From contig CAVNZM010000007.1 of assembly GCA_963693365.1 (NCBI GenBank), forward strand, positions 4,402,001 to 4,466,000: a DNA stretch of 64,000 bases. Direction: 5' to 3'. Positions 27,551 to 42,034 of this stretch are shown one piece after another; position 1 is the stretch's first letter; each line of letters starts with the position of its first letter. The stretch comes from Amoebidium appalachense. Lineage: Eukaryota; Ichthyosporea. The notes beneath the pieces are model-generated. The model was given only the letters and a program-made list of their open reading frames with translations, was not told where the DNA came from and searched no databases. The position numbers and the translations under genes are program-made.

Positions 27551-28260
27551 CAAACACAACAACAAAAAATAAAACAAATAAAATGGAGGACAGAACTAGA
27601 AGTATAGTGCATGCACAGGCAGGCAGGCACGCACCAGCACACCCCAGCGCAGGGCATCCAGGGCTGCCAACTGTGTCTTGACGTGGGTGAACCCTGCCCG
27701 CACCCCCCCAAACGTCTTGCGCTCAGCCTGCAGCTCCCGCGCTATCTCCTGCGCCACGGCCACACGTCGCCCGGCCGGTGCTAGCGTGCATACGGGACCT
27801 AGACACGGTGCCCTGGAGGGGGCGGCTGTGAGTGGCAGATAGCAGACTGGGGGTGGGTGGGTAAGGCTGCCACAGGCAGGTGCGGGTGTGGGTGTGGGTG
27901 GCTGGGTGCTGGTGGTCTGCGTTTGTGCCTTGTCTGCGTGTGTGTGCGTTCACGGTATGGTGCAGTGTGTGCTCTGTGCACGGGGCTTGTGTGGAGCAGG
28001 GTGTGGATGTGCAGTTGTGCAGGTGCTTCCTTGGGTGCGCTGATAGCCGTGTACGTGTTTTTCGTCCTTGCGCGTGTCTTTTGAGATCCGTCTGTGTGTA
28101 CATGTGCACGTGCGTGTACGCGATATTTTTTGTGTGTGTGTGCGTGCGTGGTTACGTGGGTCGGTGCACGTGCACGGACCACCTACGCAAGCACGTCAGC
28201 CAGCTGCTGGACTGCGCGTGCACTCCACTGCGCCTGGTCGGCCGCACTGCCCCCCTGCAT
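25351..28260 (-). CDS. F-box protein with C-terminal TFIIS-like zinc ribbon
   Basis: Minus-strand exons 28187-28260 (ATG at 28260), 27635-27812, [missing exon], 26370-26485, 26093-26248, 25884-26016 and 25351-25528 (TAG). All joins keep phase except 27635 to 26485, where an exon of length 2 mod 3 must be missing. The N-terminal part ([18 protein letters not shown]...) is helical and charged. The F-box is [17 protein letters not shown] through [15 protein letters not shown] to VQLWRGLC. The C-terminus is a zinc ribbon, [13 protein letters not shown] ... [14 protein letters not shown], resembling TFIIS/RPA12 ribbons in its CxxC plus CxxCxxRWxF layout but without the acidic DE pair that TFIIS uses. 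F-boxes dock substrate receptors to SKP1-CUL1 ligases; Elongin A is a partial analogy linking F-box-like motifs to transcription. I do not know an orthologue. Confidence 0.7.
25545..25850. repeat. 40-bp intronic minisatellite
   Basis: About 7.5 copies of a 40-bp unit containing GTCAGCACACACCAAGAAAG and TATAGGGCATTA, with few differences. They fill the whole F-box gene intron between 25529 and 25883, abutting the acceptor side. Confidence 0.93.
27165..27547. repeat. CA / GA / CATA / TA microsatellite block
   Basis: Successive CA, GA, CATA and TA arrays in the F-box gene interval where one exon is missing from the model. Confidence 0.93.
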
Positions 28261-29533
28261 GCTGCCCTCTGCCTTGCACTTTTTACCAAAAAGGTGTCCC
28301 ACCATTTGGGCAAAGGTAACGTGCGAGCAAACCTACTCCGGCTATTTCAGTTATGTATGTGGCCAAGAGCCGGGCACCGGTGGCCTGCAGGTGACTGACT
28401 ACTCAGCTACGAGAAGTCTGTGTTGGAACAGGGCTGGATCCTTGCTACTCTTGTTTAGCACTGTAACGCCTATGTACACAAGCTATCATTGTACATAAAT
28501 TACTATAAGCGAGCAACGCGGGCTCAGTTGGAATGGGCGTACTGCCGTCCCCCCTAAACATTAAAAGAACTCCCACAATTACTAAACGGTGCCTTTTCAT
28601 GAAACTTGTGACGTTTCTTAATATTAGTGTTCATTATTTTTGTTTTTTTGGTGATGAACCGTGACTTGCAGGCGCGCAGTACTAGTCACCGCAGTGTCAC
28701 TGCTGTGGCTCACCGACGAGTCACTGCAAATTGCACTACGCGCAGTTGCCAAATAAGGCTATCATCACAAGTCACCGTCGAGTCATGACTCCTTACAAGT
28801 CACTCATGAGTCACGAGTCACACTAGCCCTGCTGCCAGGCTGGGCACAGTGAGGACCGCTATAGTGCAGCAGAGTGCACGTGTGGAAGAGACCTGCAGCA
28901 TTGCTCTCGTAGTACGACGGTGCCTACAGGCTGTTGTTATTAAAACTGGGTGCAACGGCAGCAGTGACGGAGCTATAGTGACCATCACTGCCCGTGCGCC
29001 TACGGGTCTAGATCTATAAAAACGAGCGTTGCGAGTTTGCCACTGCCCTATGGTCCATGTGGCCATGGTGGCGAAGGTGTACATTTAAACTAGTATCAGC
29101 TCCTGACGGCAACACTGTGCCCAGCCACTACGGCTGAGGGGACATGGCCCTGCTGCAGGCTGAGGAGGACTGGGCTGCTATCCCCTTGGAGGGCACATAA
29201 CATGACTTATATTCACATACACTGTGTTTTAACGCGTGCTTGCAATTGCAACAGTGGCAGGCCCTGCCTTGTTTGATTCATGCAGCACACGTGTGTTGTG
29301 TATCACACAGCGCACGTGTAAGAGCTATAACAGCCACACACACGTCCCTATTGGTCAAGATAGTCCTTTGTCCACTGCGTAAAACCTACATACTGAATAT
29401 ATCGGCATATGTATGCTGACACACAAGCCCAACAACACAGCCCGTGTCCAGCCTACTTAGCCATTATGCTATGGTGGTGCAACCTTCATGCATGATAACC
29501 TAGTTAAGAAGTGTGTCTACCCTACCCAGCGCC
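28261..29533. promoter_or_regulatory. Upstream region of F-box gene with AGTCA cluster
   Basis: No exon recognised. Between 28660 and 28822 there are seven AGTCA pentamers (at about 28684, 28719, 28770, 28780, 28798, 28809, 28816) plus TGACT on the other strand, including a TGAGTCA AP-1-like heptamer at 28807-28813. This is ~400-560 bp upstream of the F-box ATG. The remainder looks like ordinary unique sequence. Confidence 0.4.
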
Positions 29534-30017
29534 CTACCCCGGCGCCTCGTCTTCCCCCTCGTTGCTGTATATGTGGTAGGTGGCCAGGGCCTCGCTTTGG
29601 GCCCAGTGCACGGCCTTGGCTTTGCCCTCCTCTCCCTGTGTCCAGGTCCTACCGTCAGCTGCCTGCCCTAACTGTAGCTTCTGACCTGTACGCATACACC
29701 CACTGTGCGTTTCGTCTATATATAAACACGTCATTTCGAGCAGACGAACCGTATCCCTCCCCCCTCTCCCCCAACCCCCGCCATGACACCCCCACCCCCC
29801 CCTCATCCCAACCCCACATGCACCCCCCCCCCCCTCCCCCCCCCCTCCCCCCCTCCCCCCTTCCCCTCCCGGCAAGGCCCCTCCCGCATCAAAACCTCTT
29901 GCCTCTTGCTGCCATACACAAACCTTCAAAACACGGTCACCCATGCCAAGCTAGAGTACAAAACAGATTGATGACTGCAATTTTTATCACTGTTCCCCGT
30001 CCCCCTCTCTTCCTCTT

Positions 30018-30048
<31 letters not shown>

Positions 30049-30062
30049 CTGCCCCCCCCCCC

Positions 30063-30099
<37 letters not shown>

Positions 30100-31588
30100 A
30101 CCTCTAACAGAAATAGCAAAACATAAGTACTACAGTTACACAATTTGTACCACCCTGTTCCCGTTCCCACCCTCCTGCTCACGTTCCCATTTATACCCCC
30201 ACTACATTACTGCACCCATGCAACCCACTTAACGGATCCGCTAAGGGCTGCTTGAAGGCATGAGACTGTCCCACCTAAGCAGGGACCAAGTCCAACAGTG
30301 CATACAAACTCACAGGCGCAAGGGTGCAGAAACAATTATATGTGCAGGAGCATGCCCTCACCCCACCAACTGGCCAATCATCCGCAACCACACCTATACT
30401 TATGTCCCCGGATTACCCACACAAACCGACACCTTTCACTTTCCGACCGGCAACTCCCTTGCCTTAAAGCACATCCACAAGTATGACACCTACACCTCCA
30501 CACACGTAAACCTACAGCTCCAGAACCTACAGCTACTCTCTCTCTCCCCCACACCCATGCACACCAGTCCATCCACCCGGACACACGCCTACACAGCGTC
30601 CAGCACCCGCAAGCACACACCTGCCCCCCCCACACACCGTGCACCCCACCTGCTCCGGCACGTGGCCCCTCCTCCGGGCCATCCTCAGCTCCCTGCTGTC
30701 CCGGGCCAGTCTCTCCTTGTATTCCCTGCAGCAACACCCCTCAGCCACCACAGCCAGTGCCCAGTTTCCATTGAACTTTCAAGAGGAGCCCCAAACCCCT
30801 TCCCCCACAGCCCCTAGTCCACCCCACACCATAGCCGATTCCCCCCTCCAACCACTTCTCGCTAGCCCCCCCTGCAGTACGTTTAAGCACACGCAACCAA
30901 AACTCCAGTCCCCACGTGAACACACAGCAAAACACAAGCAACCCCCTCCCCCTCCCCGCACATACAGACCCAAAAAACCCCACGGTCACTGCACAACCAG
31001 GTCTCCCATACAACCAAGCACAAGCACCCAAGAGCCTCACCTTAGCTGCTGCTCCCTTGCTCTCCGCCTCAGCAGCTTCTCTGCGGGGGTGGACTCGACT
31101 ATGGGCACATCGTCGCCTTCCTCCAGGCCAGCCCCGGCCTTAGCCCCACCCCTGAGCTCCAGCCAGGCACGTGTCTTTGCACCCACCACCTGTTGCTTGC
31201 CGCCTGCCCTGGGCCTTCCCGCTGCAGCCTGCTCCGTGCCCGTGCTGGCTGGCCCAGATGCTGCGCCTGCTAGCTCCGGCCTTGGGCTGTTGCCCCGTGT
31301 GCCCTCCGGGATCTGGTTTTGTGCCTGGTCTTTTCTGCGCGGCCCAGGTGCCCGCTCTGTTTTCCTCCTTTTGGGAGAGGGTGCAGCCGTTGTCTGCAGG
31401 CTAGGCTGGCGCTTGGTTGGCGCCTGTGGCTGTGGTGTGTGCAGCTGGTCGTGCGGGCTGCCCTGCTTGCCCCTCCAGCTGTGCGTGTGTGTGCCCGTCA
31501 GCGACATAGCTGTGTCCGGCCCAAACACTGCCGGCTGGGCCAAGGGTGAGCCGCCGCCAAGGGGCACCCACGATAGCTGGGGTGGCAT
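29534..31588 (-). CDS. Unrecognised basic, probably nuclear protein
   Basis: Three exons (31041-31588, 30650-30725, 29534-29680, TAG) join in phase to a closed 256-residue model with a real ATG. The first ~150 residues are Pro/Ala/Gln/Gly-rich and probably disordered, with a bipartite-like nuclear signal SPKRRKTERAPGPRRKD. The C-terminal third looks folded or helical: STPAEKLLRRRAREQQLR, EYKERLARDSRELRMARRRGH, then WTQGEEGKAKAVHWAQSEAL and YHIYSNEGEDEAPG. I do not recognise the family. It is transcribed away from the aminotransferase gene over a 0.7-kb CRE/CCAAT region. Small extra exons between 30649 and 29681 cannot be excluded. Confidence 0.6.
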
Positions 31589-32273
31589 TTGGGTGGGCGC
31601 CGTGTGTCACGGAGCCCCTGCAACCCTATTGATGGTAGAAGGGTGGGCCACCTCAGTGAGCACCGTGTGGAAATTTAGGCACCTGTCACTGTCGAACCGG
31701 GCTGCGGGGTTGAAACTTGCCAACTGTCGTCGCTGGTGGTTGCGACAGTGATGACGTCACGGGGTGGCGGATGCCCTGATGGCGCACTGATAACAAATTC
31801 AGGCGGCCCGACGGAGGGCCGTGCCGACGGGCGACGGCCCGGGGTGCGTGACGTCATGGCCGTGAATACTACTGTATGACACATAGGCGCTCCGATTGGT
31901 CCAGCTGACAGAGAGCCAACCAATCGGAATACACAACACCATATAAGGTTAGTGTAGGCCTGCTTCCTAGTGGCTCACAACATCTCCCCGTTGTGTTTAT
32001 TTTCTTCGATGTCCGCAGCAATAAATAGTGCGTAAACCCCCTTTCTTCGGAACGCTGAGCCTGACTGAGATGAACTCAGTGAAGTGTTGTGGTCACAGTG
32101 GTGCTGTGGTGGTTGTCGACCGTAAAGTACACTATATATATTAGCTCCATACGCAGGCATCTTGCAAGCATCTGTCTGGCGTCCGTGCCCGAGCTCACAG
32201 TCTGCCCTGTTCTGTGTACGTGCGCACGTGTGGCCCCGCATCCCCCCCAGCAGCCCAGCTAGCCAGCAGCAAC
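31589..32273. promoter_or_regulatory. Bidirectional promoter with CRE pair and inverted CCAAT pair
   Basis: Two perfect TGACGTCA elements (31752-31759 and 31849-31856) are followed by CCGATTGGT (31892-31900) and its exact inverse ACCAATCGG (31919-31927) with an 18-bp spacer, then CATATAAGG near 31940. It lies between the divergent ATGs of the unknown basic protein (-) and the aminotransferase (+). Confidence 0.7.
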
Positions 32274-33738
32274 ATGGTGGCCCCGCAGGTCGCCCCGGCC
32301 AAGCCGGTAAGTCGCACGGCCTGGCTCGTGTGCGCTGTGTCTGAGCCCTGTCTCCCCTCCCCCAGGCCCCCGCCCAAGAGCACCCCTCGCAGCCCACCGG
32401 CATACTTGGCCGCCTCTTCGCATGTCTCCCCTGCCTGTCGCCCTCCCCTGAGCCTAGCTCCGCTCATAGCCTTGTGCAATACCACCGGGTCAGTTTTCCT
32501 GTGCTCGGTGTGGCCGGGCTCTGTGTGTCTGCTTGCTCTTCGTGCTGTTGCGGCTTTTGCGTTTTTTGAGTCCGACAGAAGCAACCAGTGTTCGTTTTTG
32601 CACCTAGGAGCACTGGCAGGCCTGGAGGGTGTGCTTGCTGTACAGTGTTTGCACGGTTTGAAGGCTAGCATCTTGCCTGGTTTGTAGAGGAGAGTATGGT
32701 TTTGGAGGTGATGCTTGTGGGCCGGAGTGCAGGCTGGCTTACGCTCAGCATAAACCACACAGGCCTCAAATGCTGCCGACATATCTGCCCGGGCCAAGCG
32801 TGCGCTGGTGCCCGTTTTCTCGTACATGGGTATATGGCTCGTCTGCCTGTTGCCGTGTGCTTGTGCACTGCTGGGTCGGGTGGGGCTGGCTGCTAACGAG
32901 GGGCACAGAGGCCGTGTTCAAGAGCAAGGGGCCCGAGGGCTACGACCCAGTCAGCAAGCCCGACGGCTACATCTGCCTGGCTGTGGCCGAGAACGTGCTG
33001 AACTTCGACATGCTCAAGGTGGGTGGTCAAAGCACATCTTGGTGACTGCCTGGGGGCAGTAAAAGGACCTTATTCGGCCTTGCCTTTTTTTTCCCCTGTG
33101 TGTGCGGCCTGGAGCCCAGGCTGGTTGGGCCACGTGGGCTCACGCGGGTGGCTGCAGGACAAGCTGGCCAGCTGCCGGTCTATTTCCAAGGAGGTCATCA
33201 CATACCCGGGTGGCAATGGGTGGGTGGCCCGTATGTGCTTTGGGTTGGCTGTGCTGACTGGCAGGTGGTGCTGGCTGGTGTTTGTGTGGGCAGAGGGGAG
33301 CAAAGAGGCGGGGAGGGGAGAGCTGCTTTTACTGAGCCACTGGGGGCAGGTTTGGGGGGTTCCCAGCCGCCTGTGCCAAGTTCATGTCACGGCACATGAT
33401 CCACAGCCACACGGTCGAGCCCACCCGCCTGACACTATCGGCCGGCTGTGGGGCCGTGCTGGACAACATCTTCTGGGCGCTGTGTGACCCTGGTGACGCT
33501 GTCATCATCCCGGCCCCCTGCTACCCAGCCTTCCGCAACGACCTGGTGGTGCGCGGTGCGTGCCGGCCCAAAAATACCGCGGGGGGGGGGGGGGGGGGGG
33601 GGGGAGGAGGAGGAGGTTTCTGACTATGGCTTTTGCAGATGAGTGCCACGTTGTGTACACAAAGGTGCACCCCGAGTACCGCCTGACTGAGGACCTGCTG
33701 CAGGAGGCCTATGACAGGTGGGGGCCTGCCTGGGCCTG

Positions 33739-33772
<34 letters not shown>

Positions 33773-35554
33773 CTGAAGGGCTGACTGGGAGCTGCAGGGC
33801 ACTGACGGAGGCCAAACGTGTGCGGGGGCTGCTGCTGTGCAACCCAAACAATCCCATCGGGCTCATATACACCCGCAGGTAGCTGCAGTTCCCTACCTGC
33901 CGCCCATGCCTGCTACCTGCTGCCATATCATGCCACCCGCGCACTTGGCGCACTGTTCGTGCATAACACAGCTACATGCCCTGTGCGTGCATAACACAGC
34001 CACATGCACTGTTCATGCATAACACAGCCACCATCTGCACGCTCTCACGTCGGTCACATGTGGGGATAAATGTGGCTTGCGCTGTCGTTGTGTTGGCCTG
34101 TGAATGGAGTCGTACAGTCAGATCTACCCTCCTGCCCTAAGCCCCCCACCACCACCATCACCATCACCACCACCACCACCACCACCACCACACCCTTCTT
34201 TGACTGCATTAAACCCTCCCTTATTTAAATATCTTGAAAGGGAAGCATTTGAAACATACAGATACACACATGTACAAAAACTGCTGGTGACATTGCTTGT
34301 GCAGTGAGCTGGAGATGGCTGCACGCTGGGCCGAGGAGAGGGATATCCACATCATCAGCGACGAGATCTACGCACATTCGGTGGGTGGGGCACGGGGGGG
34401 GGGGGGGGGGGAGGGGGGGGGCAGGGCTGATGGGGTGTGCAGGTGTTCCAGGGCAGCCAGCAGTTCGTCAGCATGGCCGATGTGGCGGACATGGGCAGGG
34501 GCCTAGTGCACATCATCTGGGGGTTCAGCAAGGTATGTGGTGTCCAGCATGCTGCCTGCTAATCTGGGCCAAACTCACAGGGCGCTGCAGGACTTCTGCA
34601 TGAACGGGTTCCGTGTGGGGCTGCTGTACACGCAGAACAGCCAGCTGCAGGCGGCCTTGGGCAACGTCAACTACTTCTGCCTGCCCTCAAACGACACATC
34701 GGTGCGCACTGTCCCCCCCCTGTACCCATGCCCCATGCCTGCTGCCTGCCTAGGGGGCACTATATGTGGTCATAGGGAATGTTTTCTAGTTGCTGGTGTA
34801 ATGCCCAGGGTGTGTTTGCACAACCTATGGGTGGGTAGGCTGCATTAAAGGGTTGGGGGGGGCATGCGCTGGGATGGTATGAGCTGTGTTACACACTGGC
34901 CTATTTGAGCATTGACACCCTGCCACTGGTCCATGCACTAGGGCCCCCCTGCCACCGGTCCAGGTTAGGTGTGCAATCCTTGTTGTGTGGGGCAGACCCT
35001 GTGTGCTGACATGAGCCTTGGCCTTAGGCCGCACTGACAGAGATGCTGGAGGATGAGGCCTGGACGGACCAGTACCTGGCTGCTAACAACAGCCAGCTGG
35101 CAGCCAACTGGGCCCTGCTGACTGTATGGCTGGACAAGAGGGCCATCCCATACTATAAGGCAGAGGCCGCCCAGTTCTGCTGGGTGCGTGCTGTAGATGA
35201 GGGGAGGGTGGGGGGGGGGGGGGGGGGGGGGGGGGCATGGGCTGACGGTTAGGGGCAGGTGGACATGACCAAGTATCTGCCCGAGGCCAGCTTTGAGGGG
35301 GAGTCACGGCTGTTTAAGCGCATGTGGCAGGACGCTAAGGTGGTCTTCAGCCCTGGGGTGGACTGCAACATGGACCGCCCAGGTTACTTCCGCTGCTGCT
35401 TTGTGAGTGCCCTGCCAGGGGGAGAAGGGGGGGGGGGGGGGGGGGGGTAGTATTGGTTAGCTGACTGTGTGTGTTGCTGCAGCCATCCCAGCCGGCAGCC
35501 ACCCTGCAGCTGGCACTGGCAAGACTGGATGAGGTGCTGGACAGGCCATGGTAG
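32274..35554 (+). CDS. ACC-synthase-like PLP aminotransferase
   Basis: Twelve exons keep frame throughout to 396 residues: 32274-32306, 32911-33018, 33158-33209, 33367-33555, 33639-33717, 33798-33878, 34305-34380, 34443-34532, 34591-34701, 35028-35183, 35259-35402, 35483-35554 (TAG). Family blocks are GYICLAVAEN, a short YP segment, LSAGCGAVLDNI, DPGDAVIIPAPCYPAF, LLLCNPNNPIG, IHIISDEIYAHSV, FVSMADV, then HIIWGFSKDFCMNGFRVG with the PLP-binding Lys in FSK, and PGYFRCCF near the end. This is fold-type I, closest to 1-aminocyclopropane-1-carboxylate synthase and animal ACCS proteins. Whether it makes ACC or acts as a transaminase or lyase cannot be told. Between exons 3 and 4 the usual glycine-containing YPDxxGLPEFR loop is shortened, so a small exon may be missing at 33210-33366. 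Confidence 0.9.
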
Positions 35555-37021
35555 CAGAGGAGGGGTGGGCACGGCTAGGTGGGGTGGACCATGGGGGCGG
35601 CCTGGCCGTGTGTTGGTCAGCTTTACTTAATTTAAGACAAATTACACATACACAATCATTCTTCCACCGAGAAGGGTAGACCAAGGCTAATCATAATGTA
35701 TTGTTGCTTGCAATACACACTCTGATCATGTATTGCAAAGACACCTGACAGTTTAGTGTGTGGCCGTGCTGGTGGGCACAGAAAGCCATGCAGGCACACG
35801 GGGGGCGGTGCCCCGGGCGATATCAATGTGTAAACCAGATAAATCATGACCTGTATGTACCAGCATGACACTGTTTGGTATAAACTTAGGACTGCCACAG
35901 GGCACCCAGGAGGATGACTGGCAGTGGCCCGATCACGATGGCCTGTGTGCCTGTGCGCGTGAATGCACATAACATCACATGGACCCTTTTATTGCAGCTC
36001 TACAGCTGAGCATGAATAGCCATACACTGTGAAAAATGCCCCCCCTCCCCTCCCCCTACCCAGACACACACACACACATGTACACACGCCTTGACCTTTT
36101 TTTTATCAATCTTTGTTAGTAGGGTCGGTGGGTGGGTGCATGTGCGGATGGCCGGGGGGGGAAGGGGTGGCATTATTGGGAAATAATTTTTGACCCCAAA
36201 GCTTCGCCCCACTCTTTCCCCACTCCAACTCCGATAGTTTTGTTGGGGTCGGTGCTGGTAAGGCCTGACAGTGCAGCTCCACATTACATTTTTTGGAGGG
36301 GTTTACACGGTCTATAATTTGGGAAATTTTAACGGTGGGAGCAGAGCGCGCTGGCACTGCCCCTCGTGTGCATCATGGTCTATGTAAGATAAATCCCCCC
36401 CCCCCCCCCCCCCCCCCCCCCCGGCCCCCTCGGGCCCCCTTCCCGAGGTAACCCGCCCACCCACCTCAGAGCACCACTCACCCGCCCAAACTTAGTAAAC
36501 AAAATATGGAAACAATCCAACTACGTACTTGTACGTGTATTGTACAACAACATTTATACTTAGAAAAGTTTACTACGAGCACCTTTTTGTACTTAAAAAA
36601 TCATGTGGGGCTGGGGTAGATTAAAGGGGCGGGGGGGGGGGGGGGGGGGGGGGGGGGTCAATGAATGGCCAGCCAAAAAGACCTCTCCCGCTGCCAGGAA
36701 AAAACATGCCCTGGCCGTGACAACCCCTTTCTTGCATGGCACACACACAATATCAAGGCGCTAGACACGTTATGGCCACTGACGGGCACACGGGCTGTTC
36801 ATGCATGGCAGCATAATGCCTGCATATGTGCCACAGCAGCCACACCCGTGACCCTGCTGCATGGCCATAATCAATTGCAAGGTGATCGATGGTGCAAGCG
36901 GCCTTTCGAACCCTGGCACACAACACCAAGGCCAGACTCATTAGTGACTCTGCACTGCTGCCCTTGTTATGTGCGCACCTCTGTGGCTGTGCGTGCCCCC
37001 CTGTGCTCGTCTGCTTCAGCC
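35555..37021. other. Intergenic region, aminotransferase to CAMKMT
   Basis: No coding exon seen. It contains a ~35-nt C run followed by GGCCCCCTCGGGCC (about 36387-36440) and a G run of ~30 (36629-36657). The promoter of CAMKMT must lie upstream of 37022, but I see no distinctive motif. Confidence 0.5.
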
Positions 37022-39903
<2,882 letters not shown>

Positions 39904-41082
39904 GGGCATGGCTGGGTGGGCAGGGTTTAGTAGGGTGGTGGGCGGGGGGGTGCAACATAGCACATGGCATGCGTATTTGTTCTTACCTGGCTGAGGAAGG
40001 TCTTTGGTCACTATGAGGTGTGTTTTGTGGGGGCTATGTATTGCACGTATGATCCGAATGGGCGTGTATGCTAGGCGTGCTAAGCAGTGCAGGTTATCCC
40101 TGTGTGATTTTGAAAATACGATGTGCATGTACTAGCATATGTTAGCAGGTGAATGATTAGAGCTCAACGAAGGAAAGTATGGCATGAGTGTGTGCTATGT
40201 GGTAAAGATGAGTTGGGTTAAGGCCTGCATGAACGGTAGTGCATGTATGTGGTGTGGCAATACTTGAAGGCCATACATGTTTGACAATGAAATGACCAAA
40301 TAAGTGTCTTGGCACTGCAACCAAATGTGGTACGTGCTTGATTGCCAGACTGACTTGATCAGTCAGTATTTTGGTGTGCTATAACCAGAGGGGACGGGCA
40401 CACTGTTAGTGCCTCGCCACCACCAAGAAAACAGTGAATAAAGCAGGGAACAGTAAAAGTGCGGTTGGTGTGTTGGTCCATAATAGTTATGACTATGATG
40501 CATGCCGCTGTGGCACCAGTGGTGGCCGGCAGCGGGGGCTGTGTGTGTGTGTGTATGCGCGCGCACGTGTGTGCGTGCGTGCGTGTGTGCATGTACAGTG
40601 TGGTGTGTGTGTGTGTGTTTGCGTGTGTGTGTGCGCGCGCGCATTTGCGTGCGTGCATGCATGTACAGTGTGGTGTGTGTGTGCGCGCGCGCGCGTGTGC
40701 GTGCGTGCGTGCATGTATAGTGTGGTGTGTGTGTGTTTGTGTGTGTGTGTTTGTGTGTGTTTTTTGAAGGGGGGGGCGGGAGGGGGGGGTTAGTTGGGGG
40801 GGGGGGGGGGGGGGGGGGGGGTGGGGTGCACGGACCGTGTACACGTGTTGGGCAGCAGCACGATCATGGATCACATATGCATATGTGTACAGTTGCATGT
40901 GTGGCCTGACCAGCAGACCACTGGGCATGCACCAGGCAGCCCACCCCCTTTACACCTCTTTCGACTGTCTATTTATTCATCAGTTTCACAGTGTCCCTCC
41001 GTATTACCATATACCATGAACACACCTTCCTCTAATACTAGTCGACCCCCTCCCCCCCCCCCCCCACCCCATATACTTTGCA

Positions 41083-41146
<64 letters not shown>

Positions 41147-41284
41147 CACCCCACCACCACCACCACCACCACTTTCCGTGACATCCCCCCCCCCCCCCCC
41201 CCCCCCTCCCCCCCCTCGCTCCCTCCTCTTCCCTCCCCACCTCCCCTCCCATCTCTGCCTCCCTACTTTGCATGAATCCCCCCC
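39904..41284. other. Convergent 3' region, CAMKMT / CSN8
   Basis: No coding exon seen. AATAAA at 40437-40442 could end CAMKMT transcripts, and TTTATT near 40973 could serve CSN8 on the minus strand. Alternating purine-pyrimidine (GT/GC) repeats occupy 40545-40760, followed by G and C homopolymers at 40798-40820 and 41080-41144. Confidence 0.55.
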
Positions 41285-41988
41285 CTACTTCTCCAGGTGC
41301 ATGACGTAGTCTGTCAGTTGCCGTAGCTGGTCCAGCCCCGTGTCGTATGCACGTGGTGACTCTGTGCCAGCGTCAGTACCCCCCCCCCCATATCAAATAC
41401 ATGCCGCACACACCCTATTACTTGCTCCAATACATGTCGCACACATACGCATAAGCCCTCTTACTAGCTATCAATACATGCTACACACATACACACACAT
41501 AAGCACTAAACAGGTGCATAAATTTCTTTTTGTGGCAAGCGCATATACAACAAGTCCTCTCCAGCCCACAGAATCGAATCTCGTGGGTAACCCTGTTGCA
41601 GATGGAATGTGTGCTTGTGCCCCCCCCCCCCCCCCCCCACCCTCTCCCCTCCCCCCCCCCCCCCCCCCCCCCTCCCCCCTCCCCACAAAAAAAAAAAAAA
41701 AAAAAAAAAAAGAAGTTAAGGTCCAACAAAAAGCGTGTCATGCACATGGGCCGTGTGTCATGGTATGTGTGGCGCATGTGTGTGCAATGGTTGTGTGGTG
41801 CATGTATGTGTGTGCCCTGTTTGTGTGGTGCATGTATGTGTGTGCCCTTAGTGCTGTGCATATGCCACCTACCCTGCTCTACTGGGTGCAGTAGGCCCGC
41901 CTGCTCGTCAATGCCCCACTGCTGCTGCCGTGCCACTGCCCCCCCAGTCAGTCCAACCCTGCAGCCCACAGGGGGGGGAGGGGGAGGG

Positions 41989-42034
<46 letters not shown>

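Noticed and set aside
28183-28317. Plus-strand exon candidate reading [21 protein letters not shown]
   Set aside because: The minus strand gives an ATG exon (28187-28260) with a GTAGGT donor that joins the F-box gene in phase, a better explanation of the coding-like composition.
33158-33560. Frameshift suspected in the aminotransferase between exons 3 and 4
   Set aside because: Using the CCCAG acceptor at 33366 all twelve exons total a multiple of three. Only a short conserved loop is absent, better explained by a missed small exon or true loss.
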